From Phyllobacterium zundukense (GTDB taxonomy: Bacteria > Pseudomonadota > Alphaproteobacteria > Rhizobiales > Rhizobiaceae): 64,000 nucleotides of DNA. The stretch lies in the NCBI RefSeq assembly GCF_002764115.1, contig NZ_CP017940.1:2578501-2642500 (forward strand), written 5' to 3'. Positions within the stretch are counted from its first letter, which is position 1; every line of letters begins with the position of its first letter. Shown in pieces: positions 17,436 through 26,763 of this stretch. Both the position numbers and the translations under genes were made by a program. The notes under the pieces were generated by a model, which saw only the letters and a program-made list of their open reading frames with translations, was not told where the DNA came from and did not search any database.

Positions 17436-18232
17436 GCCATGTTGTCCTCAACGCCGACGCTGTGACGTATCGGACCGCTGGCCAGACTCTCGTCGACGCG
17501 GCATTCCTGACAGTGGAATGCGGTTCCCGGCTTGCAATCATCGGGCCGAACGGTGCCGGCAAGTCGACCTTTCTACGCATGCTTGCCGGTCTTCTGCAGC
17601 CCACATCAGGCGACGTATATGTTAACGGCAGCAGCATTAGCCGGCTGGCGCCGCTTGAACGTGCGCGGCAGTTCGCCTTCGTCGGCCAGACTGACACGCC
17701 CGACCTGCAGCTGCTGGTCGAGGACTATGTCTCGCTCGGCCGCATTCCCCATATCGGCACCTTTACCAGGGCAAGGGACCGCGAAATCGTTGCGGAAGCG
17801 CTGCATCGCGCCGGGATTGCGCAGTTTTCCCACCGTTCGATTGGATCGCTTTCGGGCGGTGAGCGTCAGCGCGTGCAACTGGCGCGGGCAATTGCGCAAG
17901 CGCCCGCCGTGCTGTTCCTCGACGAGCCCACCAACCATCTCGATCCCAAGGCGCGCAGCGAACTCCTGTCCCTGGTGGCCGGGCTGGACGTGACGACAAT
18001 CGCGGTCCTGCACGATCTACCGCTGGTTGCGCCCTTCGCCACCCATATCGCGGTCATGCACAGCGCGCAGCTGGTGGCGGCGGGCACCCCCGACGAAACC
18101 CTGACGCCGCGCATCGTCAGCGACGTCTTCGACCTCGACGTCCTTCGCCTGCGCCATCCCTCGCAGGATCGCGAGCTGATGGTGTTCGAAACACCCGAAA
18201 AATCTGCATCTGCCCATTCACGGAGTATCTGA
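17432..18232 (+). CDS. Cobalamin/siderophore-type ABC transporter ATP-binding protein
   Basis: 266-residue ATPase with Walker A (GPNGAGKST, about residues 37-45), signature LSGGERQRVQLARA and Walker B (VLFLDEPTNHLD), the FecE/BtuD arrangement. First full gene after the cobalamin riboswitch, so it most likely energises vitamin B12 or cobinamide import. Its stop shares one base with the start of the binding-protein gene (TGATG). It works with 18232-19179 and 19460-20482. A btuD name is plausible, but the FecE family also takes up Fe-siderophores. Confidence 0.87.
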   Translation: MSHVVLNADAVTYRTAGQTLVDAAFLTVECGSRLAIIGPNGAGKSTFLRMLAGLLQPTSGDVYVNGSSISRLAPLERARQFAFVGQTDTPDLQLLVEDYVSLGRIPHIGTFTRARDREIVAEALHRAGIAQFSHRSIGSLSGGERQRVQLARAIAQAPAVLFLDEPTNHLDPKARSELLSLVAGLDVTTIAVLHDLPLVAPFATHIAVMHSAQLVAAGTPDETLTPRIVSDVFDLDVLRLRHPSQDRELMVFETPEKSASAHSRSI

Positions 18233-19179
18233 TGAAAAAAGCTGTTCTCGCCCTCGCCTTCGCGCTTCTGTCCGCGCCCTCCTGGGCCTTTCCCGTTACC
18301 GTCGACAGCTGCGGCAAGCCGCTGACCTTCGAAGCAGCACCGAAACGCGCCGTCATTCACGACATCAACATGAGCGAGATGGCATTTGCGCTCGGACTTC
18401 AGCCGTCGATCGTCGGCGTTACCGGCATTACCGGCTGGTACAAGCTGGACGATGCATTCAAGCAGCAGCAAGGCTCCATTCCGGAGCTCGCCCCCAAATA
18501 TGCGACCGTCGAAAATCTTGTTGCGGCCAACCCCGATTTCTTCTTCGCCGGCTGGTATTACGGCATGAAGCCGGGCGGCGATGTCACGCCCGATACGCTG
18601 GCGCCCTATGGCATCAAGACGCTGGTCCTGACCGAAAGCTGCGTGCATCTCGACAAGAACCGCCCTGCCGCCTCGATGGACCTGCTCTACGGCGACATGA
18701 CAAAGCTTGGCAAGATTTTCGGCAAGGATGCCGAAGCCGAGAAACTGGTTTCCGGCTGGAAGGCACAGCTCGCCGATATCAAGAAGCGGATCGGCAACAA
18801 CGGCGACACCCGCGTGTTCCTCTACGATTCGGGCGAGGACAAGCCGTTCACCGCCGGCAAGTTCGCCATGCCGACAGCGCTGATCGGCGAGGCTGGCGGT
18901 ACCAACATCATGTCCGACATGGAGACGAGCTGGGGCACCACCTCATGGGAAACCGTCGCCGCCCGCAATCCGCAGTTTTTGGTTCTGCTCGACTACCAGG
19001 ATGATGCGGGATACCGGAAGCTGCTCGATTTCCTCAAATCACATCCTGCCATGAAGGAAACAGACGCGGTGAAGAATGAGCGCTTCGTTGCGCTGCGCTA
19101 TGCCGAGCTGACCCCCGGCCCCGCCAATATCGAAGCGATCGAGAAAATCGCCAGGGCCATGCATCCGGAAGCTTTCTGA
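18232..19179 (+). CDS. Periplasmic cobalamin/siderophore-binding protein (BtuF-like)
   Basis: 315 residues beginning MKKAVLALAFALLSAPSWAF, a Sec signal peptide with cleavage near SWA. It has the two-lobed class III binding fold (PKRAVIHDINMSEMAFALGL; YATVENLVAANPDFFFAGWY; YGIKTLVLTESC). Translationally coupled to the ATPase. The riboswitch upstream supports cobalamin as ligand. The permease gene follows only after a 280-base gap carrying a palindromic repeat, which might weaken co-expression. Confidence 0.86.
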   Translation: MKKAVLALAFALLSAPSWAFPVTVDSCGKPLTFEAAPKRAVIHDINMSEMAFALGLQPSIVGVTGITGWYKLDDAFKQQQGSIPELAPKYATVENLVAANPDFFFAGWYYGMKPGGDVTPDTLAPYGIKTLVLTESCVHLDKNRPAASMDLLYGDMTKLGKIFGKDAEAEKLVSGWKAQLADIKKRIGNNGDTRVFLYDSGEDKPFTAGKFAMPTALIGEAGGTNIMSDMETSWGTTSWETVAARNPQFLVLLDYQDDAGYRKLLDFLKSHPAMKETDAVKNERFVALRYAELTPGPANIEAIEKIARAMHPEAF

Positions 19180-19211
19180 GTGGTTATCTCCCCTGTGGGC
19201 CGAAGGTGGGC

Positions 19212-19393
19212 CTTATCTCTCCCCTTGCGGGAGAGAAAGAGTTTTCCTGGATTTAGCCTCTTCGCTAAATCCTTGGAAAACTCAAGAGAGGGGATTTGAA
19301 GCCTACCATCGAAATCCCCTCTCTTGCGATTTCTAACACTTAGCTGACGCTAAGATGTTGAAATCGCCTTCTCCCCCACAAGGGGGAGATAAG
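19212..19393. repeat. Nested palindromic intergenic element, copy A
   Basis: Outer arms CTTATCTCTCCCCTTGCGGG and CCACAAGGGGGAGATAAG enclose three inner hairpins: GGATTTAGC/GCTAAATCC; AAGAGAGGGGATTT/AAATCCCCTCTCTT; and GCGATTTCTAACACTTAGC with its partner. Related copies are at 21333-21531, 34184-34378 and 43704-43840, and the outer arms recur at 37596-37751. The size and structure suit a small non-autonomous repeat. It sits inside the importer operon. Confidence 0.8.
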
Positions 19394-19459
19394 GGCAGCG
19401 TGCTTCCCCAAGGGAGATAATCGGCATCTGACGCCATTACATTATGAGAATGCTTCCCA

Positions 19460-20482
19460 ATGTTTCCCGCTCGAATCAACCAACGCATAATGCTTGCTGC
19501 AGGGGTGATACTTGTCATCGCCCTCGCCCTCTCCTCCATTGCCTATGGATCGACGGTCATTCCCCTCCCGGACGTCCTGAACGCGCTTGCCCACGCGGCT
19601 GGCCTCAGCGACCGGACCACCAGCGGACCGGTCGAGCGTATCATCGTCGACCTGCGCCTGCCTCGGGTGGTGCTGGCGATTTGCGTCGGTGCCGGGCTCG
19701 GCATTATCGGTGCGATGCTGCAGACGGTCACGCGCAACGATCTCGCCGATCCCTTCCTGTTCGGGCTTTCCTCGGGAGCCGCCGCCGGTGCCGTCTCGGT
19801 AATCAGCATTTTCGGTGACCGCTTCGGCATCTGGACCCTGCCGATGGCTGCCTTCAGCGGTGGCATGCTCGCCGCCATGAGCGTGCTGTTGCTGGTGCGC
19901 CGTGTGCAGGGCCAGGGGCCGGAGCGCCTGATCCTTGCCGGTCTCGCCGTCTCGTTCCTGTTTGCTGCGCTCACCAACTACATGGTGTTTTCCGGCGACC
20001 AGCGCGCCGCCCATTCCGTGCTGTTCTGGACACTCGGCGGCCTTGGTCTGGCGCGCTGGGATAATCTGCCGCTGGCGATGGTCGGCCTCTTCGCCATCCT
20101 CGTCTACGCCCTCACCAACCACCGCAATCTCGATGCTTTTCTTGCCGGCGAGAACACGGCGGAAAGTCTCGGCGTGCGCGTCACACGTACCCGCAACACG
20201 GTGTTCATCGTCTGCGCATTCTCAACCGCGATTTTCGTTTCGGTTGCGGGCGTGATCAGCTTTGTCGGTCTGATGATCCCGCACATCGCCCGCCGCTTCA
20301 CCGGCCAGCTGCATGCAGGTCTCGTCGTCACCTGCGCGCTGCTGGGTGCCATGCTGATCCTACTCAGCGATCTTGCTGCACGGCTTCTGCTTGCACCGCA
20401 GGAACTGCCGATCGGCATCGTCACGAGCTCCATCGGAGCGTTCTTCGTGGTGACGACCTTGCTGCGCAAGCGGACGCAGTAG
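19460..20482 (+). CDS. FecCD/BtuC-type ABC transporter permease
   Basis: 340-residue polytopic protein with about ten hydrophobic helices. FecCD landmarks are visible: LRLPRVVLAICVGAGLGIIG near residues 71-90, DPFLFGLSSGAA, and the C-terminal region VSVAGVISFVGLMIPHIARR with the ATPase-contacting loop. ATG 19460 follows the repeat; no other start is better. It completes the riboswitch-controlled importer with the genes at 17432 and 18232. The convergent cysQ gene ends 3 bases downstream. Confidence 0.9.
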   Translation: MFPARINQRIMLAAGVILVIALALSSIAYGSTVIPLPDVLNALAHAAGLSDRTTSGPVERIIVDLRLPRVVLAICVGAGLGIIGAMLQTVTRNDLADPFLFGLSSGAAAGAVSVISIFGDRFGIWTLPMAAFSGGMLAAMSVLLLVRRVQGQGPERLILAGLAVSFLFAALTNYMVFSGDQRAAHSVLFWTLGGLGLARWDNLPLAMVGLFAILVYALTNHRNLDAFLAGENTAESLGVRVTRTRNTVFIVCAFSTAIFVSVAGVISFVGLMIPHIARRFTGQLHAGLVVTCALLGAMLILLSDLAARLLLAPQELPIGIVTSSIGAFFVVTTLLRKRTQ

Positions 20483-20485
20483 CGT

Positions 20486-21295
20486 CTATAGCTTCCCCCG
20501 CGCGACAAAATCCGGATTGGCGAAATCGGCATCGTCCGCCTGGTTGCGGCGGCCATAGGTCAGCGGTTTGCCGTCGAGCGTTAGCGTGATCCCGCCCGCG
20601 GCGCGCAGCACCGCATCGCCCGCAGCCGTATCCCATTCCATCGTCCGGCTGAGCCGCGGATAGATATCCGCCTCGCCCCGTGCCAGCAGGCCGAACTTGA
20701 TGGACGAGCCGACCGACACGCAGTCGGCGATATTGAAATCCTTCAGATAGTCGTCCGTTTCCGGCGTGCGGTGCGAGCGGCTCGCAACGGCAATCAACGC
20801 TTCGGGCGCTGCACGGCAGGAGATAGCCTTGCGCGACACGACGATCCCCTTGTGATCGACAGTCACTTCTTCAGCACCGCCGGGACCGCCGGTGAACAGC
20901 CAGCCGCGCACCGGCGCATAGACGATACCGAGCACCGGCGCGCCATTTTCGATCAGGGCGATGTTGACGGTAAAATCGCCGTTGCGATTGACGAATTCGC
21001 GCGTGCCGTCGAGCGGATCGACCAGATAGAAGCGGTCGCCGAGATCGCCGGGCACATGGCCGCCTGAGATCTCCTCTTCCGCGACGACCGGAATTTCCGG
21101 AGTTACCCGGCGCAGCGCTTCGAGAATGATGGCTTCGGCAGCATGATCTGCAGCTGTCACCGGCGACTTGTCGTCTTTCAACGCAACGTCGCAGCCTTCC
21201 CCATAGATGCGCAGGATTTCGACACCGGCGGCGATGGCCGTGGTTTCAAAAGTGGCGAGGAGGGATGTGTGGTTGATGGAAGGGAGTACTGTCAC
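20486..21295 (-). CDS. cysQ: 3'(2'),5'-bisphosphate nucleotidase CysQ
   Basis: 269-residue inositol-monophosphatase-fold enzyme that hydrolyses 3'-phosphoadenosine 5'-phosphate, the by-product of PAPS use, to AMP. Metal-binding motifs are clear: VVAEEE (about 76-81), DPLDGTREFVNRNGDFTVN (about 97-115) and WDTAAGDAVLRAAGG near the C-terminus. It lies downstream of cysNC on the same strand, as expected for sulfate assimilation, but a palindromic repeat (copy B) separates them, so it may have its own promoter. Confidence 0.93.
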   Translation of the reverse strand: MTVLPSINHTSLLATFETTAIAAGVEILRIYGEGCDVALKDDKSPVTAADHAAEAIILEALRRVTPEIPVVAEEEISGGHVPGDLGDRFYLVDPLDGTREFVNRNGDFTVNIALIENGAPVLGIVYAPVRGWLFTGGPGGAEEVTVDHKGIVVSRKAISCRAAPEALIAVASRSHRTPETDDYLKDFNIADCVSVGSSIKFGLLARGEADIYPRLSRTMEWDTAAGDAVLRAAGGITLTLDGKPLTYGRRNQADDADFANPDFVARGKL

Positions 21296-21332
21296 TGGGA
21301 TTCCAATTGTTCGGCGGAATTAATGGCGCTGC

Positions 21333-21531
21333 TTTATCTCCCCCCTTGTGGGGGAGAAAGGATTTTCTTGGATTTAGCCCCTTTGCTAAATCCTTAGAAA
21401 ATCCAAGAGAGGGGATTAAGACATATATGCAATATCCCCTCTCTTGCGATTTCTAGCACTTGAGCTTCGCGTCGCCATGCTCGCTCTGCTAAGTGCTGAA
21501 ATCGCTTTCTCTCCCACAAGGGGAGAGATAA
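21333..21531. repeat. Nested palindromic intergenic element, copy B
   Basis: Same architecture as copy A: arms TTTATCTCCCCCCTTGTGGG and CCACAAGGGGAGAGATAA, inner stems GGATTTAGC/GCTAAATCC and AGAGAGGGGATT/AATATCCCCTCTCTT, and a GCGATTTCTAGCACTT...AAGTGCTGAAATCGC stem. It lies between cysNC and cysQ. Confidence 0.8.
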
Positions 21532-21538
21532 CCAGCAC

Positions 21539-23488
21539 TCAAATCGACCACGAACTCTGATCGTAGTTGAAAATTATCCCGTGTTCAGTGAGCAGCTTTT
21601 CAACTTCCGAAGCAAGCTCTTCCGTCGTCCGGCCGACAGTCTTCAGGTGCAGTTCCGGATTTTCGGGTGGCTCATAGGGCGAATCCACGCCGGTGAAGTT
21701 CTTGATCTCGCCGCGCAGTGCCTTGGCATAGAGTCCCTTCGGATCGCGCCGGGCGCATTCCTCGAACGGCGTGTCGACGAAGATTTCCATGAACTCACCA
21801 TCGCTGAGCAGTTCGCGTACCATCCGGCGCTCGGTGATGAAGGGCGATATGAACGAGACCAGCACGATCAGGCCCGCATCCACCATCAGCTTCGCCACTT
21901 CGCCGACACGGCGGATATTTTCCACGCGGTCTTCTTCGGTGAAGCCGAGATCGCGGTTGAGCCCGTGGCGCACATTGTCGCCATCGAGGATGTAGGTATG
22001 CTTGCCCAGTGAGGACAACCGCTTCTCGACGAGATTGGCAATGGTCGATTTGCCCGATCCGGAAAGCCCGGTGAACCACAGCACGGCCGGCTTCTGGTCC
22101 TTCTGCGCGGCGCGCGATGCCTTGTCGACGTCCAGCGCCTGCCAATGCACATTGGAGGCACGGCGCAGCGCGAAATCGATCATGCCGGCGCCGACCGTTG
22201 CATTGGTCAGGCGATCGATCAGGATGAACGAGCCCGTCGAGCGGTTCGATTTGTAGGGATCAAACGCGATGGGTTCCTGCGTCGAGATATTGCAGACGCC
22301 GACTTCATTCAGGTCAAGCGATTTGGCCGCAACCTCGGCGAAGGTATTGATATCGATTCGATGTTTGAGGTCGGTGACGGTCGCGGTGACCTGGTCGGTT
22401 TCGGTCCGCAGGATATAGGACCGGCCCGGAATCAGCGCGTGTTCGGCAAACCATACCAGATGGGCGGCAAACTGGTCCGCCACTTCCGGCCGCGCATCGG
22501 GCGCCACCAGCATGTTACCGCGCGAGACCTCGATCTCGTCATCGAGGACAATCGTGACCGCCTGCCCCTCGCTGGCTTTTTCAAGGTCGCCGTCCCATGT
22601 GACGATGCGCTTGACGCGGGAAGACTTGCCGGATTTTGCAACTACAACCTCGTCGCCGGGCGAGACCGTGCCTGAGGCGATGGTGCCGGCAAAACCACGG
22701 AAATCGAGGTTGGGCCGGTTGACGAACTGGACAGGGAAGCGGAAGGGACGTGTGGAATCCGCGCTATCCAGCGGCACGTTTTCCAGGTGCTGCAGCAGCG
22801 CCGGTCCCTTGTACCAGGGAAGGTTGGCAGATGCCCCGATCACATTGTCGCCAAAGCGCGCCGAGAGCGGGATCGCCTGTATTGTGTTGAATCCAAGCTT
22901 GCTCGCAAAGGCCTGATAATCCGTGACAATCGCCTCGAAGATATCTTGCGAATAATCGACCAGATCGATCTTGTTGACGGCAAGAACGATGTTGCGAATG
23001 CCGAGCAGCGAAGCGATGAAACTGTGGCGCCGCGTCTGGCGCAAGATGCCCTGGCGCGCATCAACGAGAACGATCGCCAGATCTGCGGTGGATGCACCCG
23101 TGGCCATGTTGCGGGTATATTGCTCGTGCCCCGGTGTGTCGGCGACGATGAATTTGCGTTTCGGCGTCGAGAAGAAACGATAGGCGACATCGATGGTGAT
23201 GCCCTGCTCGCGCTCGGCCTCCAGGCCGTCGACGAGCAAGGCGAAGTCGATATCCTCGCCATTGGTACCGTGCTTGCGGCTGTCATTGGTGAGCGCCGCC
23301 AACTGGTCCTCGAAGATCAGCTTGGTGTCATAGAGCAAACGGCCGATCAGCGTGGACTTGCCGTCATCGACAGACCCGCAAGTGAGAAAGCGCAGCAGCG
23401 ATTTCTTCTCTTGTTCGGCCATATAGGCGCTGATCTCTTCGGCGGCTGACACTGCGGGTAAAACCTCGATCTGGGCTAACTTAGACAT
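21539..23488 (-). CDS. cysN/cysC: Fused sulfate adenylyltransferase large subunit / adenylylsulfate kinase (CysN-CysC)
   Basis: 649 residues. The N-terminal GTPase half has G1 (GSVDDGKST, about 38-46), [12 protein letters not shown] and NKIDLVD. It drives APS formation from sulfate and ATP with CysD. The C-terminal APS kinase half begins near residue 460 with its own P-loop (GLSGSGKST) and [10 protein letters not shown], producing PAPS. Fusion of CysN and CysC is usual in rhizobia (NodQ-like). Start overlaps the cysD stop by one base (TGATG), so cysD-cysNC is one operon. Confidence 0.95.
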   Translation of the reverse strand: MSKLAQIEVLPAVSAAEEISAYMAEQEKKSLLRFLTCGSVDDGKSTLIGRLLYDTKLIFEDQLAALTNDSRKHGTNGEDIDFALLVDGLEAEREQGITIDVAYRFFSTPKRKFIVADTPGHEQYTRNMATGASTADLAIVLVDARQGILRQTRRHSFIASLLGIRNIVLAVNKIDLVDYSQDIFEAIVTDYQAFASKLGFNTIQAIPLSARFGDNVIGASANLPWYKGPALLQHLENVPLDSADSTRPFRFPVQFVNRPNLDFRGFAGTIASGTVSPGDEVVVAKSGKSSRVKRIVTWDGDLEKASEGQAVTIVLDDEIEVSRGNMLVAPDARPEVADQFAAHLVWFAEHALIPGRSYILRTETDQVTATVTDLKHRIDINTFAEVAAKSLDLNEVGVCNISTQEPIAFDPYKSNRSTGSFILIDRLTNATVGAGMIDFALRRASNVHWQALDVDKASRAAQKDQKPAVLWFTGLSGSGKSTIANLVEKRLSSLGKHTYILDGDNVRHGLNRDLGFTEEDRVENIRRVGEVAKLMVDAGLIVLVSFISPFITERRMVRELLSDGEFMEIFVDTPFEECARRDPKGLYAKALRGEIKNFTGVDSPYEPPENPELHLKTVGRTTEELASEVEKLLTEHGIIFNYDQSSWSI

Positions 23489-24393
23489 CAGAAATAGCCC
23501 TCACGCTTCTTCTTCTCCATCGATCCGGCCTCGTCCTTGTCGATCATGCGGCCCTGGCGCTCGGAGGTGCGGGAGACCAGCATTTCGCTGACAATCTCGG
23601 GCAATGTCGCCGCATCGGATTCAACAGCACCCGTGAGAGGATAGCAGCCAAGCGTACGGAAGCGTACCATCTTCTCCTGCAGCACTTCGCCCGGCAGCAG
23701 TTTCATCCGCTCATCGTCGCGCATGATCAGCATGCCGTCACGTTCGACCACCGGACGTTTGGCGGAAAAATACAGGGGAACGATCGGGATTTCCTCCTGC
23801 ATGATGTACTGCCAGATGTCGAGTTCGGTCCAGTTGGAGATCGGAAACACGCGGATGGATTCGCCCTTGGCGACGCGGGTATTATAGATCTTCCACATTT
23901 CCGGCCGCTGGTTTTTCGGATCCCAGGAGTGCTGGGCGTTGCGGAACGAAAAAATACGCTCCTTGGCCCGGGACTTCTCCTCGTCGCGCCGCGCACCGCC
24001 GAAGGCTGCATCGAAACCGTATTTGTCCAGTGCCTGCCGCAGGGCCACCGTCTTCATGATATGGGTATGCGTGTTGGAACCATGCTCGAACGGGCTGATG
24101 CCCTGCTCGATGCCTTCCTGATTGCTGTGGACGAGAAGATCGAAGCCGAGACGCTGAGCTTCTGAATCACGAAACGTGATCATCTCCTTGAATTTCCACT
24201 TACTATCGACGTGCAGAAACGGAAATGGCGGCTTGGCCGGATAAAATGCCTTCATCGCCAGATGCAGCATGACGGACGAATCCTTGCCGATGGAATAGAG
24301 CATCACCGGATTGGAGAATGTCGCCGCAACCTCACGGAAAATATGAATTGCTTCGGCTTCAAGACGCTGCAGATGCGTCAGGTTCTTGGTCAT
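23488..24393 (-). CDS. cysD: Sulfate adenylyltransferase small subunit CysD
   Basis: 301 residues from ATG 24393 ([19 protein letters not shown]), the usual CysD start. The extra residues from 24441 lack homology and are rejected. The PP-loop ATP pyrophosphatase motif is [10 protein letters not shown], followed by [12 protein letters not shown] and [20 protein letters not shown]. CysD adenylylates sulfate using ATP, stimulated by GTP hydrolysis in CysN. First gene of the operon. Confidence 0.94.
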   Translation of the reverse strand: MTKNLTHLQRLEAEAIHIFREVAATFSNPVMLYSIGKDSSVMLHLAMKAFYPAKPPFPFLHVDSKWKFKEMITFRDSEAQRLGFDLLVHSNQEGIEQGISPFEHGSNTHTHIMKTVALRQALDKYGFDAAFGGARRDEEKSRAKERIFSFRNAQHSWDPKNQRPEMWKIYNTRVAKGESIRVFPISNWTELDIWQYIMQEEIPIVPLYFSAKRPVVERDGMLIMRDDERMKLLPGEVLQEKMVRFRTLGCYPLTGAVESDAATLPEIVSEMLVSRTSERQGRMIDKDEAGSMEKKKREGYF

Positions 24394-24816
24394 GAAAATC
24401 ACTATCCACTGTGTGCGCAGGCATTGCCTGCGCACAAACATCGATCCAAATTTTCGGCATCATACGACGTGCCGGCACTTGCGGCCAACATAGTGGAAGG
24501 GTGAGCATTAAGAAAAGGATGGTTTCACAAGGCGAACGAAATCCGCGCCAATTTATTGCCGCGAAAGACAAAATATCAGAACGCTATTCCACTGAACGAC
24601 GAAGCCGGCGTCGGGCTTTTTTAAAACCCGCCGTCCGTGGAAAATTCATCCAGCTTTTATCACTACTCGATTAGTAGAGATTAGCAGGATCGACCGTCTT
24701 GTCAATGGACGCTGTCTGGCAAGAGCAAGAACGCTTCCTCCGTGATGCTTGCGCCTCTGCTGGCCACGACACTTCGACAGGTATAGACTCACGCTCTTAT
24801 TCTGAAGGGGTGCGAC
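24394..24816. other. Intergenic region with cysD promoter side and an orphan terminator
   Basis: No gene seen over 423 bases between the divergent cysD and cyclase genes. It must carry the cysD promoter on the minus strand. A plus-strand terminator-like hairpin at 24602-24622 has no gene upstream of it, leaving room for a small RNA of up to about 180 nt. Confidence 0.4.
24602..24622 (+). terminator. Orphan rho-independent-type terminator
   Basis: The stem AAGCC/GGCTT with a short loop is followed by a T6 run on the plus strand. The nearest upstream coding sequence, cysD, runs the other way, so this terminator may end an unannotated small RNA. Confidence 0.45.
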
Positions 24817-26745
24817 ATGGAGGTTCCCCCGCTTGATCGGAAGCTGCTGGCGATCCTGGCAGCAGACATTGTCAGCTATTCGAGGGCGATGGAGGCCGAC
24901 GAGGCCGGCACCATCGCACGACTAAGAAACATCCGCGCCGATTTGATCGATCCCGCCATCGCCCGGCACCATGGCCGCATCGTCAAGCTGATGGGCGACG
25001 GGATGCTTGTCGTCTTCGACAGCGTCGTTGACGCGGTTGCCTGCGCCGCCGAAATCCAGAAAGCCTTGGCACGCCGCAATGCGGAATTGCCCGAGCCGGA
25101 GCGCTTGGTGCTGCGCATCGGGGTCAACCTCGGCGATGTGGTGCTACTGGAAGGCGATGTGTATGGCGACGGCGTCAACGTGGCCGCGCGGCTTGAGCAG
25201 TTGTCTGAGCCGGGAGGGGTAATGATATCGGGCACAGCCTTCGACCATCTCCAGGGCAAACTCGATTGCGCACTTGATTTCGTCGGCGAGCAGCATGTGA
25301 AAAATATCGCACGGCCAGTGCGCGTCTATCGCGCAAGGCTCGATGGCAAGAAACCGCCCCGCCTCCGCGCCAAAATGGTCCCCCGCCGAGCGATGATGGG
25401 TGCATTGGCCGCGCTCATTGTCCTGCTGCTCGCAGCGGGCGCTTGGCAATTCTGGCCGGCTGCGATCGTCAGCGTCAAGCCATCGATCGCGGTCCTGCCT
25501 TTCGACGACTACGGCGGCGATGCTGCGACCGCACGACTCGCCGACGGACTGACCGAAGACGTCATCACCGACCTCTCCCGTATGCGCGAGTTCGACGTAA
25601 TCGCCCGCAATTCGACTGAACTCTACAAGGGCAAATCGGCAGACGTGCGGCAGATCGGACGCGATCTGAACGTTCGGTATGTGTTGGAAGGCTCGATCCA
25701 GCGTCAGGACGACCGCATCCGGGCCACGGCACAGCTCATCGATACGACGACTGGCGCGCACGTTTGGACGGAGAGTTGGGATAGACCTGCGCAGGATTTT
25801 TTCGCGGTTCAAACCGAAATCGCCGATCATATTACCAGCCAGCTCGAAATGACCACGGGTCCGATCAAGAATGCCGAAATCGGCGCCGCAAGGCGAAAAA
25901 AGCCACAGAGTTTGACAGCCTACGAACTCACGCTCCTGGGAGTCGAGAAACAGATTAGTCCGACGCGTGAGAGCATCGCAGAGTCGACGGAAATACTGAA
26001 GAAGGCGGTCACTATCGATCCAGGTTACGCCCGGGCTTGGTCCAGTCTCGCCGAGGCGTATAGCATGGCCACAAATTTTGGTGCCGACTGGGAAGACTCG
26101 AACCGGGCAGCCATGGAAGCCGCCGAGCGCGCCGTGGCGCTGGATCCGAACGATGATGCCACGCATGCGGCGCTGGGTGAGATACTAGCCCGCAACGGGG
26201 AGTTCGCCCGGGCCAAGACCGAGTTCGACATCGCGCTGCGGCTAAACCCCGGTTCTTTTGCGGTTCTCACCTACTATCTTAGCTGGGCGAGCGCCTTCGG
26301 TGAGCCGGAGCTCGGGGCTGAACTGGCTGATCGCGCAGTTCGGCTCAACCCCAACTACAAGCCTTGGGCCAGCGCCGGCCTGCGCTATGCTTATTTCATG
26401 GTCGGCCGCTACGAAGACGCGCTGAAGGTGATGGAGCGCCAGACCTCCGACAATTACAGCAAATACGCTTGGGTCGAACGCGCCGGCAGCCTTGCGGTTC
26501 TCGGCCGGAAGGCGGAGGCGGAGGCAACCGTCAAGGAAGCCCTCCAGCGTTACCCGGACCTTACCATCGAAGCGATTTCCAATGACCAGGCCTTCAGTGC
26601 TGCCGAGCACCAGCGACATATCGAGACCATGCGGCTCGCTGGTTTCCCGCCCTGCGCCACGCCGGAAGCGCTGGCGAAACTCACCAAGCCTGTGCGGCTG
26701 GAAGAATGCAGTGCGGACCAGGAAAAGTCGCCGAAGACGCCATAG
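24817..26745 (+). CDS. Class III adenylate/guanylate cyclase-TolB-like-TPR protein
   Basis: 642 residues. ATG 24817 follows GAAGGGG. Residues about 8-180 form the cyclase domain: AILAADIVSYSRAME (first metal Asp), LMGDGMLVVF (second Asp) and GDGVNVAARLEQL (catalytic Asn/Arg). One membrane helix follows near residues 190-212 (ALAALIVLLLAAGAWQFW), then a TolB N-like domain (IAVLPFDDYGGDAATARLADG) and several TPR repeats to the C-terminus. The cyclase half is cytosolic, the rest probably periplasmic. Such multi-domain cyclases are expanded in rhizobia. The input signal is unknown. Confidence 0.87.
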   Translation: MEVPPLDRKLLAILAADIVSYSRAMEADEAGTIARLRNIRADLIDPAIARHHGRIVKLMGDGMLVVFDSVVDAVACAAEIQKALARRNAELPEPERLVLRIGVNLGDVVLLEGDVYGDGVNVAARLEQLSEPGGVMISGTAFDHLQGKLDCALDFVGEQHVKNIARPVRVYRARLDGKKPPRLRAKMVPRRAMMGALAALIVLLLAAGAWQFWPAAIVSVKPSIAVLPFDDYGGDAATARLADGLTEDVITDLSRMREFDVIARNSTELYKGKSADVRQIGRDLNVRYVLEGSIQRQDDRIRATAQLIDTTTGAHVWTESWDRPAQDFFAVQTEIADHITSQLEMTTGPIKNAEIGAARRKKPQSLTAYELTLLGVEKQISPTRESIAESTEILKKAVTIDPGYARAWSSLAEAYSMATNFGADWEDSNRAAMEAAERAVALDPNDDATHAALGEILARNGEFARAKTEFDIALRLNPGSFAVLTYYLSWASAFGEPELGAELADRAVRLNPNYKPWASAGLRYAYFMVGRYEDALKVMERQTSDNYSKYAWVERAGSLAVLGRKAEAEATVKEALQRYPDLTIEAISNDQAFSAAEHQRHIETMRLAGFPPCATPEALAKLTKPVRLEECSADQEKSPKTP

Positions 26746-26763
26746 AACAAGCTGAGCGCTGTT

